Source: Mycobacterium sp. 050128 (lineage in GTDB: Bacteria; Actinomycetota; Actinomycetes; Mycobacteriales; Mycobacteriaceae). From it: DNA of 64,000 bases. Positions 8,719 to 17,596 of the stretch are shown here, one piece after another. The notes under the pieces are model-generated. The model was not told the DNA's origin. It made no database searches and saw only the letters and a program-made list of their open reading frames with translations. The position numbers were made by a program, and so were the translations under genes. Position 1 is the first letter of the stretch. Each line of letters starts with the position of its first letter. The stretch lies in assembly GCF_036409155.1 (NCBI RefSeq), contig NZ_JAZGLW010000001.1, positions 992,001 through 1,056,000 on the forward strand. Reading direction: 5' to 3'.

Positions 8719-10221
8719 GTGTCAGGGCGTCGCGTGCTGGACCCGCTGATCGTCGGCGTACTGGCCACCGCGGTAAGTCTTGTCGGCGCCGGCCGTCCCT
8801 CGTTCTGGTACGACGAGGCCGCGACGATTTCGGCGGCATACAGCCGTTCCCTCGCTCAGCTGTGGCAGATGCTGGGCAACGTCGACGCCGTGCACGGCCT
8901 GTACTACCTGCTGATGCACGGGTGGTTCCAGATTTTCGCGCCGACCGAGTTCTGGTCGCGCGCGCCAAGCGGTCTGGCTGTCGGAGGCGCTGCGGCCGGA
9001 GTCGTGTTGCTGGGCAACCAGTTTTCCTCTCGCACCGTGGCACTGGCCGCCGGGGTGATCTGCGGGATCCTGCCGCGGTCGACGTGGGCCGGCATCGAGG
9101 CTCGCCCGTACGCCATGTCGATGATGGCCGCGGTGTGGCTGACCGTGCTGTTCGTCTACGCGACGCGCCGCAGCAGCGCCCGGATCTGGGTGGCTTACGG
9201 TGTAGCCCAAGCGGTTTCGGTCGTGCTCGATGTGTATTTGGTGCTGCTGTTGCCGGTACACTTGGCGTTCGTCTGCGCGTTCCTGCGCAAGCGAACCGTC
9301 GTCGTCTCCTTCGTCGTCACGTCGGCTCTGGCGAGTGGTGCCGTGGCACCGTTTCTGGTCGTGGCCGCGGGGCAGGTGCATCAGATCAGTTGGGTCGCAC
9401 CGATCGGGCACCGCACGATCGAGGACGTGGCGGTTCAGCAGTACTTCGAGCGGAGTCCACCATTCGCGGCGCTGTCGGCTCTGGTGGTTGTGACAGCCGT
9501 TGCCGTATGGCGGTGGACATCGGTGAAACTCGTTGCGGCAGAACGGCAGTTGCTGACCTTGGCGGGCACCTGGCTGCTGATACCGACCACGCTGATCGTG
9601 GTGTGGTCGGCGCTGGTGCACCCGATCTACACGCCGCGGTACCTGTGCTTCACCGCGCCGGCGATCGCGTTGGTCCTCGGCGTCTGCATTGGCGCATTGG
9701 CGGCCAAACCATGGGTGGCGCCCGCTATCGTCACCCTTTTCGCGGTCGCGGCGGCACCGAATTACCTATGGGTGCAACATAACCCGTATGCCAAGTACGG
9801 CATGGACTACAGCCAGGTAGCGGATCTGATCACCGCCAAGGCGGCGCCGGGTGATTGCCTGCTGATTAACGACACTGTGACGTTTATGCCTGCACCGATG
9901 CGTCCCTTGATGGCGGCGCGCCCGGACGCCTACCGCAAGCTAATCGACCTCACGCTGTGGCAACGGGCCACCGATCGCCGGGATGTCTTTGATACCAACC
10001 TCATCCCGGAGGTCGTCGTCACGCCGCTCGGCCAGTGCCGGATGGTGTGGATCATCACCCAGGCCGACGAGTCGATGCCCGCCCACGAGGAGGGTTCGGC
10101 GTTGCCGCCCGGCCCGCGCTATGGCGCGACGCCCGCGTTCGCGGTCCCGCACGACCTGGGATTCCGGCTCGTCGAGCGCTGGCAGTTCAACCTCGTTCAG
10201 GTGTTCAAAGCGACGCGGTGA
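8719..10221 (+). CDS. GT-C type membrane glycosyltransferase
   Basis: A 500-residue polytopic membrane protein starting at GTG 8719. The first periplasmic loop has FWYDEAATISAAYSRS, the Asp-Glu-Ala signature of the GT39/GT83-like GT-C superfamily, in which the acidic pair acts with a polyprenyl-phosphate sugar donor. About ten hydrophobic segments follow, then a soluble C-terminal domain from about residue 350 (WVQHNPYAKYGMDYSQVADLI). Such proteins mannosylate or glycosylate lipids or proteins on the outer face of the membrane. Donor and acceptor cannot be assigned. It ends one base before the convergent GH16 gene. Confidence 0.85.
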   Translation: MSGRRVLDPLIVGVLATAVSLVGAGRPSFWYDEAATISAAYSRSLAQLWQMLGNVDAVHGLYYLLMHGWFQIFAPTEFWSRAPSGLAVGGAAAGVVLLGNQFSSRTVALAAGVICGILPRSTWAGIEARPYAMSMMAAVWLTVLFVYATRRSSARIWVAYGVAQAVSVVLDVYLVLLLPVHLAFVCAFLRKRTVVVSFVVTSALASGAVAPFLVVAAGQVHQISWVAPIGHRTIEDVAVQQYFERSPPFAALSALVVVTAVAVWRWTSVKLVAAERQLLTLAGTWLLIPTTLIVVWSALVHPIYTPRYLCFTAPAIALVLGVCIGALAAKPWVAPAIVTLFAVAAAPNYLWVQHNPYAKYGMDYSQVADLITAKAAPGDCLLINDTVTFMPAPMRPLMAARPDAYRKLIDLTLWQRATDRRDVFDTNLIPEVVVTPLGQCRMVWIITQADESMPAHEEGSALPPGPRYGATPAFAVPHDLGFRLVERWQFNLVQVFKATR

Positions 10222-11067
10222 TCACCAGACGCGGATGTAGTCGATCAGCATGGACGCCGGGAAGACCCCGCCGGCGGGATCGCCGGCACCGACGCCACCG
10301 ACCGCCAGCGTGAACATCGGCGTCATCCAGTAGCCAGGATTGTTGAACGGCCAGCGCATGTCTTCCGGCGGGTTGCCGGCGACGTGGATCGGCTTGGGGG
10401 GAACCTTGAAGTACTCGGCGCCGTCGCGGGCGAACGCGAATCCCTTGTCGTCCCAACGCATCCGCCAGGTGTGCCAGTCACCGTCGACCAGGCCGGGGAT
10501 CGATTTGCCTTCCCAGGTCTTTCCGTTGGATGCCGCGTGCACGGTGGTACCCGGGGCCCATTCGCCGTTTCCGTACCACTCGAAGATGTCGACCTCGCCG
10601 TCGGGCAGCGGGTCCTCGTTGACCGTCCAGAACGACGGCCACAGGCCGGGGGTCAGACAATCCAGCTTGATCTTGGCTTCCCAGGTGGTGTTGATCATCC
10701 CGCGCCAGTTGCCGCGCAGTTTGCCGCTGTAGTAGGTGTTGGCCAGGAAATCGTGAGTGGCGCGCAGCACCAGGTTGGAGTGCCCGTCCTGGAACACGTT
10801 TTGCCGGTCGTCGCGGTAGATCCCCGCGACCGGTGGGTAGACGTCGTCCTGCCAGGTCTGGATCGTCCACTTGCCCGGGTCCGGAGCCGAGCCGGCCGGG
10901 CCGTCGAACTCGTCGGAGAAGAGATAGGGCCCACCCGGACCGGCGGCCGGTGCGGCCGGCGCCGCCGGGGACGCCAGTGCTTCGGGGAGAGGCATCGATG
11001 CGGCCGCTGCCAGCATGCCGAGCCCTGTCGTCATCAACATGTGGCGACGATCCATCTGTACTACCAC
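10222..11067 (-). CDS. GH16 endo-beta-1,3-glucanase, exported (Rv0315-like)
   Basis: A 281-residue secreted glycoside hydrolase. The N-terminus MDRRHMLMTTGLGMLAAAAS is a twin-arginine signal (RR followed by a hydrophobic core), ending in an Ala/Pro-rich linker at about residues 33-45. The catalytic GH16 motif GEVDIFEWYG is at 157-166, with Glu158 as nucleophile, Asp160, and Glu163 as acid/base all present. DEFDGPAGS and the tail MLIDYIRVW match the family ends. It cleaves internal beta-1,3-glucan bonds outside the cell. The start at 11067 (MVVQM) and the Met at 11055 are both possible. Confidence 0.92.
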   Translation of the reverse strand: MVVQMDRRHMLMTTGLGMLAAAASMPLPEALASPAAPAAPAAGPGGPYLFSDEFDGPAGSAPDPGKWTIQTWQDDVYPPVAGIYRDDRQNVFQDGHSNLVLRATHDFLANTYYSGKLRGNWRGMINTTWEAKIKLDCLTPGLWPSFWTVNEDPLPDGEVDIFEWYGNGEWAPGTTVHAASNGKTWEGKSIPGLVDGDWHTWRMRWDDKGFAFARDGAEYFKVPPKPIHVAGNPPEDMRWPFNNPGYWMTPMFTLAVGGVGAGDPAGGVFPASMLIDYIRVW

Positions 11068-11262
11068 CCATCGTTAGAAGCCGGAGCTCCGACTCGGCAC
11101 GGTCCCCCCGGCCAACTCCCGCAAACGGTGTTATACAACCATGCGCGCCGATGGCGTGCATCCCGCACCCGGGACTTGGAAGACACGCGCCCAGTCGACC
11201 AGCATTTCCGCCGGGTAGGTAGCGCTCCGAATCCGGCCAGCAGCATCATCGCGCGACGATCC

Positions 11263-11700
11263 TTAGCTGGCACTTTCGGTGCCAGCGGTGCCCGCAGCAT
11301 GAAGCAGTTCTTTGAGCTGGCTTTGCTGCTCAGGGGTGAGCCGCGTCAAGATTCGCTCTTCGGCCCGTTGGACCGCGGCCTCGGCGCGCTTCAAAAGCGC
11401 CTTCCCGCGCCGCGTCAGCTGGGCCGGCATCGCCCGGCCGGTGGGGATCCCCGCCCGGCGGCTCAGCGCACCGCGTTCCTCGAGCGCGCGTAGCACTTGG
11501 TTGGCTGCCTGTGCGGAGACGTGGGTACCGCGGGCGAGCTCGGCGCTGGTGAGTCCGGGGCGCTCGGACAAAATGCGCATGCATACGAATTCGGGCAGGC
11601 CCAGCCCGAGCGGCGTGAGCTCGGCCGCCATCTGGGGTCGTAACGACGACACCACGCGGTATAGCAGAAACCCCAGCGGCTCGTCGTGGCATGCACTCAT
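11263..11700 (-). CDS. MarR-family transcriptional regulator
   Basis: A 145-residue winged-helix protein. LYRVVSSLRPQMAAEL is the first dimerisation helix. LTSAELARGTHVSAQAANQVLRALEERGALSR is the helix-turn-helix with recognition helix at about residues 60-85. PTGRAMPAQLTRRGKALL is the wing. It lies divergent from the glycine-rich gene at 11818, with a palindrome embedded in the shared promoter region at 11776-11794. Autoregulation and control of the neighbour are likely. Ligand is unknown. The ATG at 11700 is the only start covering the domain. Confidence 0.9.
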   Translation of the reverse strand: MSACHDEPLGFLLYRVVSSLRPQMAAELTPLGLGLPEFVCMRILSERPGLTSAELARGTHVSAQAANQVLRALEERGALSRRAGIPTGRAMPAQLTRRGKALLKRAEAAVQRAEERILTRLTPEQQSQLKELLHAAGTAGTESAS

Positions 11701-11754
11701 GCTTCACATGCTGACATGCGCCGCATCGTTCATCGCACCGAACCATCAACTTTG

Positions 11755-11782
11755 TTGACATTGTCGCTGCGGGTGGTATCAA
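11755..11782 (+). promoter_or_regulatory. sigma-A-like promoter for the glycine-rich gene
   Basis: TTGACA at 11755-11760 and TATCAA at 11777-11782 are separated by 16 bases. The distance to the ATG at 11818 leaves a leader of about 28 bases containing GGAAGGA. The -10 element lies inside the palindrome at 11776-11794, a layout suited to repression. Confidence 0.6.
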
Positions 11783-11794
11783 GGAGATTGATAC
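11776..11794. promoter_or_regulatory. perfect palindrome, probable MarR operator
   Basis: GTATCAA (11776-11782) and TTGATAC (11788-11794) form perfect 7-base arms around GGAGA. The site overlaps the -10 hexamer of the plus-strand promoter and sits 76 bases from the MarR gene start. MarR proteins usually bind sites of about this length, so it is the best candidate operator. Confidence 0.65.
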
Positions 11795-11817
11795 TCCAAT
11801 ACGGAAGGAAGACAAGG

Positions 11818-12438
11818 ATGTCTGGTGGATTTTTTGGCGGCTTTGGTGGGCCTGGCTTCGGCGGACCCGGCGGTTTCGGCGGTGGCCCAGGCGGTTTCGG
11901 CGGTTTCGGTGGCGGCTGGGGCAAGCACGGCGAGGGTCATGGCGGCCCCGGCTTCGGCGGCGGCTTCGGCCCGGGCGGTGGCCGCCCACCGCTCAAGCAC
12001 GCGGCTTTCGTCACCGCGGCGTTATTGCTCGACGGGCCGGCTGATGCCGCGCAAATCGTGCAGCGGGTGACCGAGGCGACCGAGGGAGCATTCACCCCTC
12101 CGCAGGACGTGGCCGAGCTTGCCATCGGCCTGCTCGCCGGCCGCGGCGTGGTGACCGTCGACAACGGCGTCGCGACCCTGACCGAGCTCGGCAACAACCT
12201 GCTGGCCTGGCGCGGCGTCAGCAGCGAGACCGCTCACGCTTTCCTGGGGCGGGCGGCCAAGTTCGGCGACGCCTTCAAGATCCGCAGGGAACTGGTCGAG
12301 ATCGCCGGGCTGGCCCGAACGATCACCTGGACCGGCACCGACGAGCAGAAGGAAAAGCTCGCCGAGGCCCGGACCAAGGTGCTGGAAGCCGTGCGCGAGG
12401 CCAAGAAAACGCTGCACCGCGTTCTCGGCGAGGACTAG
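11818..12438 (+). CDS. glycine-rich protein with PadR-like winged-helix domain
   Basis: A 206-residue protein starting at ATG 11818, after GGAAGGAAGACAAGG. Residues 1 to about 57 are a low-complexity Gly/Phe/Pro segment made of GGFGG and PGFGG units. Residues from about 58 (PPLKHAAFVTAALLLDGPADAAQI) form a helical winged-helix-like domain with two similar parts, including a wing DNGVATLTELG. A charged helix ends the protein. The layout of a Gly-rich head before a compact HTH recalls PadR-type regulators, but the match is weak and no DNA contact can be shown. It probably responds to the divergent MarR regulator. Confidence 0.75.
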   Translation: MSGGFFGGFGGPGFGGPGGFGGGPGGFGGFGGGWGKHGEGHGGPGFGGGFGPGGGRPPLKHAAFVTAALLLDGPADAAQIVQRVTEATEGAFTPPQDVAELAIGLLAGRGVVTVDNGVATLTELGNNLLAWRGVSSETAHAFLGRAAKFGDAFKIRRELVEIAGLARTITWTGTDEQKEKLAEARTKVLEAVREAKKTLHRVLGED

Positions 12439-12451
12439 CGGGCGGGGCGAA

Positions 12452-12520
12452 TGTGCGCCCACGGCGTTGGGTGTGCGCGCAGGGCGGCGACACACCGGGC
12501 GAAGACGCCGTGGGCGCACA
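12452..12520. repeat. long inverted repeat between convergent genes
   Basis: TGTGCGCCCACGGCGT at 12452-12467 is the exact reverse complement of 12505-12520. Inside, GGTGTG (12470-12475) pairs with CACACC (12491-12496). The element fills the gap between two convergent genes and could act as a bidirectional terminator or be a small dispersed palindromic repeat. Confidence 0.7.
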
Positions 12521-12554
12521 CTCAAGCGCTATATGCACAGTCGCCGTCGCGCCC

Positions 12555-13574
12555 TTAGCCGGATCCCGGCTCGCTGATCTTGACCAGCGTCTTGCCGATG
12601 TTGGCTCCGGTGAACAACCCGTTGAGGGCGTCAACGCACGACTCGATGCCCTCAAAGATGGTCTCGCGGTGGTTGAGTCGGCCTTCGGCCTCCCATTGAC
12701 GCAGTGCGGCAAAGGCTTCGTCGAAGCGGCCCCATTGGTCGAGGGCGTTGAAGCCCTGCATCAGCGCGGTCTTCGACAGTAGGTTCACATAGTTCGCGGG
12801 ACCCGGGTGCTCCCCGGTCAGGTAGCTGGAGATGACGCCGCAGAGCACGACGCGCGCGTTGTTGGCGAGCCGGCCGAGCACCGCGTCGAGGATCGGTCCA
12901 CCGACATTGTCGAAATAGACGTCGACGCGTTTCGGGCAATGCTGCTTGAGCGCGGCGGGCACGTCGTCGTTTTTGTAGTCGATGCAGGCGTCGAAGCCGA
13001 AGTCCTCGACCACGGCGCGGCACTTCTCCGGCCCGCCGGCGATGCCCACCACCCGGGCGCCGGCGATCTTGGCGATCTGCCCGGCCACCGATCCGGTGGC
13101 ACCCGCCGCCGCCGAGACCACCACCGTCTCACCGGCCTTGGGCTTACCGATGTCGGTCATGCCGAAGTAGGCGGTGGCCCCGGTCGGGCCGTACACCGAC
13201 ATGATCGCGAGCTGATCGTCCTCGCCGGGAATGGGCGTGCTGAACAGATCGTCGCGAATGATCACGTACTCCTGAAACCCGGTCAGCGTGGTGATCACGT
13301 CGCCGACGGCGTAGGCGTCGCACCGCGACGCGACGACTTCGCCGATGCCGGCCGCCCGGATCACCTCGCCGAGCTGCACCGGCGGCAGGTAGCCCGGCTG
13401 GTCGTTCAGCCAGGTCCGGACGGCCGCGTCGAGCCCGACGTAGGTGGTTCGGACCAGCGCCTCACCGTCGCCGGGTTCGGGTGCCGGCCGGGTGATCAGC
13501 TCGGTGTCGTCGGGCGCAACCAGCCCGGTCGGGCGACGACGAAGGAGGATCTGGCGATTCGGCATGTCGGGCAC
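12555..13574 (-). CDS. NADP-dependent MDR-family oxidoreductase
   Basis: A 339-residue medium-chain reductase of the leukotriene-dehydrogenase/curcumin-reductase type. The N-terminal GroES-like part has PEPGDGEALVRTTYVGLDAAVRTWL, and the nucleotide fold has VVSAAAGATGSVAGQIAK at about residues 152-169. VDVYFDNVGGPILDAVL and NALDQWGRFDEAF are typical of this branch. No zinc-ligand cysteines of alcohol dehydrogenases are seen. It probably reduces the double bond of enone or quinone substrates. It is divergent from the DUF3060 gene and convergent with the glycine-rich gene across an inverted repeat. Confidence 0.9.
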   Translation of the reverse strand: MPDMPNRQILLRRRPTGLVAPDDTELITRPAPEPGDGEALVRTTYVGLDAAVRTWLNDQPGYLPPVQLGEVIRAAGIGEVVASRCDAYAVGDVITTLTGFQEYVIIRDDLFSTPIPGEDDQLAIMSVYGPTGATAYFGMTDIGKPKAGETVVVSAAAGATGSVAGQIAKIAGARVVGIAGGPEKCRAVVEDFGFDACIDYKNDDVPAALKQHCPKRVDVYFDNVGGPILDAVLGRLANNARVVLCGVISSYLTGEHPGPANYVNLLSKTALMQGFNALDQWGRFDEAFAALRQWEAEGRLNHRETIFEGIESCVDALNGLFTGANIGKTLVKISEPGSG

Positions 13575-13641
13575 GGTGCTGAAACTACCGATTGAAGCCG
13601 AAACTTCCTATGAGACGCGGTCTGGTGGGAGCATCTGTCCC

Positions 13642-14364
13642 ATGGAATCGCAGGACGACCCGGAAAAGCGGATCCGGGACCTGGAGCGCCCGCTGGCTGA
13701 GACCGCGCGCGCTTCCGAATTGGGCGGCGCAGCGCAGGGCCAGGCCTACCCGCCACCGCCCCCGGGCCCGGTGCCACCGCCGTCCTACGGCGGGGCGCCG
13801 CCGCCACCACCCATGTATGGGTACAGCAGCCCCTACGGCGGGTCCTCGCCGAAATCCTCGGGCAATCGCATGTGGTGGATCGTCGGCACCATCATCGTCA
13901 TCGGCGTGCTGGTGCTCGCGGGCGTCATCGCAGCCTTTGCCGCGCACCAGCTTTCCACTGTCCGGTCGATCATCTCGTCGGAGGTGACGACCACGCCGGC
14001 GACGACGTCACCCCGCACGACCCGCAGTCCCCGGCCGTCGACCAGCGCGACGAGCCCGACCCGCAGTTCGGGTCCCTCGACATTGCCGCTGCCGCCGCAG
14101 GGCGCGCCGCTCGACGTATCCGGCATCGACGAGAACAAGACGATCGCGTGCAACGACAACGTGGTTACGGTCAGCGGGATCAACAACACGATCGTGATCA
14201 CCGGCCACTGTGCGAGCCTGTCGGTGTCCGGCATGAAGAACTCGGTCACCGTCGATTCCTCCGACACCATCGAAGCGTCCGGGATGAACAACCAGGTGAC
14301 GTTCCACTCGGGCGCCCCGAAGGTCTCCAACTCCGGGGTCGACAACGTCGTCGCGCAGGGGTGA
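13642..14364 (+). CDS. DUF3060 membrane-anchored protein (Rv0314c-like)
   Basis: A 240-residue protein starting MESQDDPEKRIRDLERPLAE at ATG 13642. Residues 30-75 are Pro/Gly/Tyr-rich and cytoplasmic. A single membrane segment follows (MWWIVGTIIVIGVLVLAGVI, about 76-95), then a Thr/Ser/Pro-rich linker. The external C-terminal domain has repeated N-N turns (VSGINNTIVITG, VSGMKNSVTVD, ASGMNNQVTFH), the mark of DUF3060, which probably forms a small beta-helix or beta-sandwich. Function is unknown. The start was chosen because the longer frame runs back through the divergent oxidoreductase gene. Confidence 0.87.
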   Translation: MESQDDPEKRIRDLERPLAETARASELGGAAQGQAYPPPPPGPVPPPSYGGAPPPPPMYGYSSPYGGSSPKSSGNRMWWIVGTIIVIGVLVLAGVIAAFAAHQLSTVRSIISSEVTTTPATTSPRTTRSPRPSTSATSPTRSSGPSTLPLPPQGAPLDVSGIDENKTIACNDNVVTVSGINNTIVITGHCASLSVSGMKNSVTVDSSDTIEASGMNNQVTFHSGAPKVSNSGVDNVVAQG

Positions 14365-14368
14365 CGGG

Positions 14369-17300
14369 TCAGTCCGCGGCCATCGCGTCGGCCAGCGCCA
14401 CGTAGCCCTCGAATCCGACGTCATGCGCCCTGGCCCGAAAGCGTTGCAGGAGCTGCCGATAGCCGGTCTCGTCGCCACGGACTCGGGCCAGCATTGCCCG
14501 CAGCCGCAGCACCGGAATTTCGTGCAGCACGAAGCCCGGCTCGGTCGCGACGTCCTCGAGTCGGTCGATCGCGCGCTGCGCTGCCTCGACATCGCCTGGG
14601 CCGGCGCGCGCTAGCAGTGTCTCGACAAGCACGGTCGTGGCGGGTGCCCGGAACATCATCGTCCCGGCGTCGAACTGCGCGTTGAGAATCCGGGACACCA
14701 GGTCGATCGCGCCATCGAGATCGCCGGATCGCGCACGGCCACGGGCGATTTCGGCGTCAGTCATGCGGCGAATCGCCACGATCAGCTTCTCGTCGACGAG
14801 CATCTCGCGAGCCTTGGCCAGATATTCGAAGCCCTCCCCCGCGTTTTCGTCGTTGCAGTGGATCAGCGCGTTAGCGCGATTGACCAGTGCGTACGCCAAT
14901 GCGGCGGTGTCGCCGGAGCGTTGGGCGATTTCCAGCGACTCGGCCGTCTGCGCCACGTCTTCGGCAGTGGGCAGCACCCCGCCGTTCTGGACCGCGGCCG
15001 CATACTTGTACAACTGCGCGAACGGGTGGGTGGTCGGGTCGAACGAGCGGGCCATCGCGATGCCCTCCTCGAGGTCCTGTCGCCAGCCTTGCCGGCCCAA
15101 AAACATTCCGGCCGCGCCCTTTAACGTGATCGCCCAGGCCAGCGGGGAGCCGATCACGAAGTTGCCCATGGTGGGATCGCCGTGTGCGACGTCGATGATC
15201 CGTTGCGCGAGCTGCAGGCATTCGGTCGCCTCGCCGACCTCCCACTTGGCCTGGGCGGCCGCATAGAATAGGCCGGCCGTCATCGCCGGGTCGCCGATCG
15301 ACTCGACGAGCGTGGCGAACTCCATCGCCATGGCGGCCGCTTCCCGATGCTGGGAGTTGAACGTCAGTGTAGTGAGGTGGCCCGCCATGCCGACGGCCAA
15401 TGACCTCTTGTCACCCGCCTGCGTGGTCAGCGCCCGCAATTCATCGAATCCGGTCTCATCGGGCGTGCCACCCACCTGAAACACGCTGCCGCACAGCAGG
15501 GCTCGCGGGGCGATGCGCGTGGCCAGCCGGTCGGGGTGATCGTGCGGGAGCCGGTCGGCGAATCGTTGCGCCTGTTGCCAACTGGCCCGGGCCGCGCGGA
15601 TATCCCGCCCGCCGTACCACGTCCCGGCCTGCATGTACCACTCGTAAGCCTCACGCAAATCCCCGGCGGCCGCGTACTGCGTGGCGACGATCGAGGCCTC
15701 CTGACCGGTGAATTCGCCGTAGCTGCGCTGCAATACGGCCGCCACCCGTCGATGCAATTCGGCTCTGTCGGCTTTCAACTGGGATTCGTATGCCACCGCC
15801 TGAATCAGGGGATGACAGAAGGCGTACGTCTCGTGCGGTGTGAAGCCGACCTGCTCGACCAGTGACGCCTGGACCAAGGGCGCCACGTCGACCGCGCCCA
15901 ACAGACATTTCAGCAATTCGGTGTCGAACTGCGCGCCGATGACGGCCGCGGCGTGCAGCGTGCGCTTCGCCGTGGCGTCGAGCCGATCGATGCGCGCCCC
16001 GATAATGCCCTGCAGGCTTGCCGGAACATGGATTTCGCGCACTTCGCGCACGCACACGTAGGCTCCGGGCGCACCCTCGAGCTCGCCTCGCTCGGCGAGG
16101 TCACGCACGATCTCCTCGGCGGCGAACGGCAGGCCGGCCGCCCGGTCGGCGATCACCGTCGGCAATCCGGCCACCGAAGGGTCGGTCCCCAGCAGCTCGT
16201 TGATCAATTCGTTGATGTGCGAATCACCCAGTGGTGCAAGTGAAAACGGATGAGCGCCCGGGATCCGCGACAGCGGCCCCGAGTATTCGGGCCGATAGAC
16301 GACGAGCAGCACCGCGCGCATGCCGGGTACCGCCGCCGCGAATTCGGTGAGCAGCGATTCGCTGACGCCGTCGATCCACTGGGCATCGTCGATGACGTAG
16401 AGCGCGGAGTCGGGCCGCGCCAGCGAAATCGTGTTGATCAGGTCGACGAGCCGGCGGCGCCGCGCATCCGGGGTGATGTCCGGGCAGGGCATGTCGGGGT
16501 CGCGGATGCCGAGCAGATCGTCGAGCAGCACCAGGTCCTCGTTGTTCGCCTCGGGTATTTCGGCGCGCACCCGCGCCCGCGCCACCTCGAGGGTGAGCCC
16601 GCCCAGACCGAAGACCCTGCGCAGCAGGCGGGAGATCACGTGGAACGGAATCTCGCGGGTATGGGATTCGCAGTAGGTGACCGACACCTCGAACCCGCCG
16701 CTACGTGCCGTCGCCACAGCCTCACGCATCAGCCTGGTCTTGCCCACGCCCGGCCGGCCGGTCACCGTGATCACGGATCCCGCACCGCGGGTGGCCTGGT
16801 CCAGCAACTCCGCGACGGCGTCCTTCTCGCTTTGGCGTCCAACCAGACGGGATTGGTGACGGGGCTTGCGACGGACGGCATCGACACTAAGCAGGCGCCG
16901 GGCCGGCACGGCGGTGGCGAAACCCTTGACGTGCACGGTTTCGGGCTCGCCCAGCACCGCACGATCCTCGACGAGCCGCGCGGTGGATTCGCTGAGCATG
17001 ATGCCGCCGGGTGGCGCCACCGTTTCCATTCGCTGAGCCATTCCCACCTGTTCGCCCACCGCGGTGTAGCCGAGATGAGTCGCGCCGACCTCGCCGGCGA
17101 TCACCTGGCCGGAATTCAACCCGACGCGCAAGCGCAGGTCGATTCCATCGCGGCGGCCCAGCTCGACCGCCAGCGCTCGGACCGCATCCTGGATCTCCAG
17201 CGCCGCAAGGCAGGCACGAAAAGCATGGTCCTCCAAGGTGATTGGGGCGCCGAACAGAGCCATGATGCCGTCGCCGGTGAACTTGTCGACGGTGCCTTCA

Positions 17301-17542
17301 TAACGCTGGATCACGGTCGCCGACTGATCGACGAGCTCGGTCATCACCTCGCGCAACCGCTCGGGACCCAATGCCGCGGCGATGTCCATCGAGCGCACCA
17401 CGTCGGCGAACAGAACGGTGACCTGTTTGTACTCGGCGGGCTCGGCGGCCGGCGCCAGTGGACTGCCGCAAGCATCACAGAAACGCGCACCCTGACGCGG
17501 CTGCGAGCCGCACACCTGGCACACCGGCGATGGTGGCGTCAC
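14369..17542 (-). CDS. class III nucleotidyl cyclase-like / AAA ATPase / TPR regulator
   Basis: A 1057-residue signalling protein. Two CxxC pairs (Cys8/11 and Cys22/25) form a zinc ribbon. A class III cyclase domain spans about 38-215 with metal Asp47 (LFADVV) and Asp91 (FTGDG) and a Lys87 in the adenine-selecting place. The usual Asn of the transition-state pair is Gly167 in VGEQVGMAQR, while Arg171 remains. A P-loop ATPase follows with Walker A GRPGVGKT at 262-269, then a long helical TPR-like tail. Several mycobacterial homologues with this layout lack canonical cyclase residues, so activity is uncertain. The 3' end is five bases from the convergent DUF3060 gene. Confidence 0.87.
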   Translation of the reverse strand: MTPPSPVCQVCGSQPRQGARFCDACGSPLAPAAEPAEYKQVTVLFADVVRSMDIAAALGPERLREVMTELVDQSATVIQRYEGTVDKFTGDGIMALFGAPITLEDHAFRACLAALEIQDAVRALAVELGRRDGIDLRLRVGLNSGQVIAGEVGATHLGYTAVGEQVGMAQRMETVAPPGGIMLSESTARLVEDRAVLGEPETVHVKGFATAVPARRLLSVDAVRRKPRHQSRLVGRQSEKDAVAELLDQATRGAGSVITVTGRPGVGKTRLMREAVATARSGGFEVSVTYCESHTREIPFHVISRLLRRVFGLGGLTLEVARARVRAEIPEANNEDLVLLDDLLGIRDPDMPCPDITPDARRRRLVDLINTISLARPDSALYVIDDAQWIDGVSESLLTEFAAAVPGMRAVLLVVYRPEYSGPLSRIPGAHPFSLAPLGDSHINELINELLGTDPSVAGLPTVIADRAAGLPFAAEEIVRDLAERGELEGAPGAYVCVREVREIHVPASLQGIIGARIDRLDATAKRTLHAAAVIGAQFDTELLKCLLGAVDVAPLVQASLVEQVGFTPHETYAFCHPLIQAVAYESQLKADRAELHRRVAAVLQRSYGEFTGQEASIVATQYAAAGDLREAYEWYMQAGTWYGGRDIRAARASWQQAQRFADRLPHDHPDRLATRIAPRALLCGSVFQVGGTPDETGFDELRALTTQAGDKRSLAVGMAGHLTTLTFNSQHREAAAMAMEFATLVESIGDPAMTAGLFYAAAQAKWEVGEATECLQLAQRIIDVAHGDPTMGNFVIGSPLAWAITLKGAAGMFLGRQGWRQDLEEGIAMARSFDPTTHPFAQLYKYAAAVQNGGVLPTAEDVAQTAESLEIAQRSGDTAALAYALVNRANALIHCNDENAGEGFEYLAKAREMLVDEKLIVAIRRMTDAEIARGRARSGDLDGAIDLVSRILNAQFDAGTMMFRAPATTVLVETLLARAGPGDVEAAQRAIDRLEDVATEPGFVLHEIPVLRLRAMLARVRGDETGYRQLLQRFRARAHDVGFEGYVALADAMAAD

Positions 17543-17596
17543 GTCTGAAACCCTAGGCGGAATCCCTGTTAGTGGAAACGCCCGGAAATCGGCAGA

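Noticed and set aside
11830..11995. Repetitive GGCGGCTTCGG units that look like a tandem or CRISPR-type array
   Set aside because: They are in-frame Gly/Phe codons of the glycine-rich protein, with no unique spacers.
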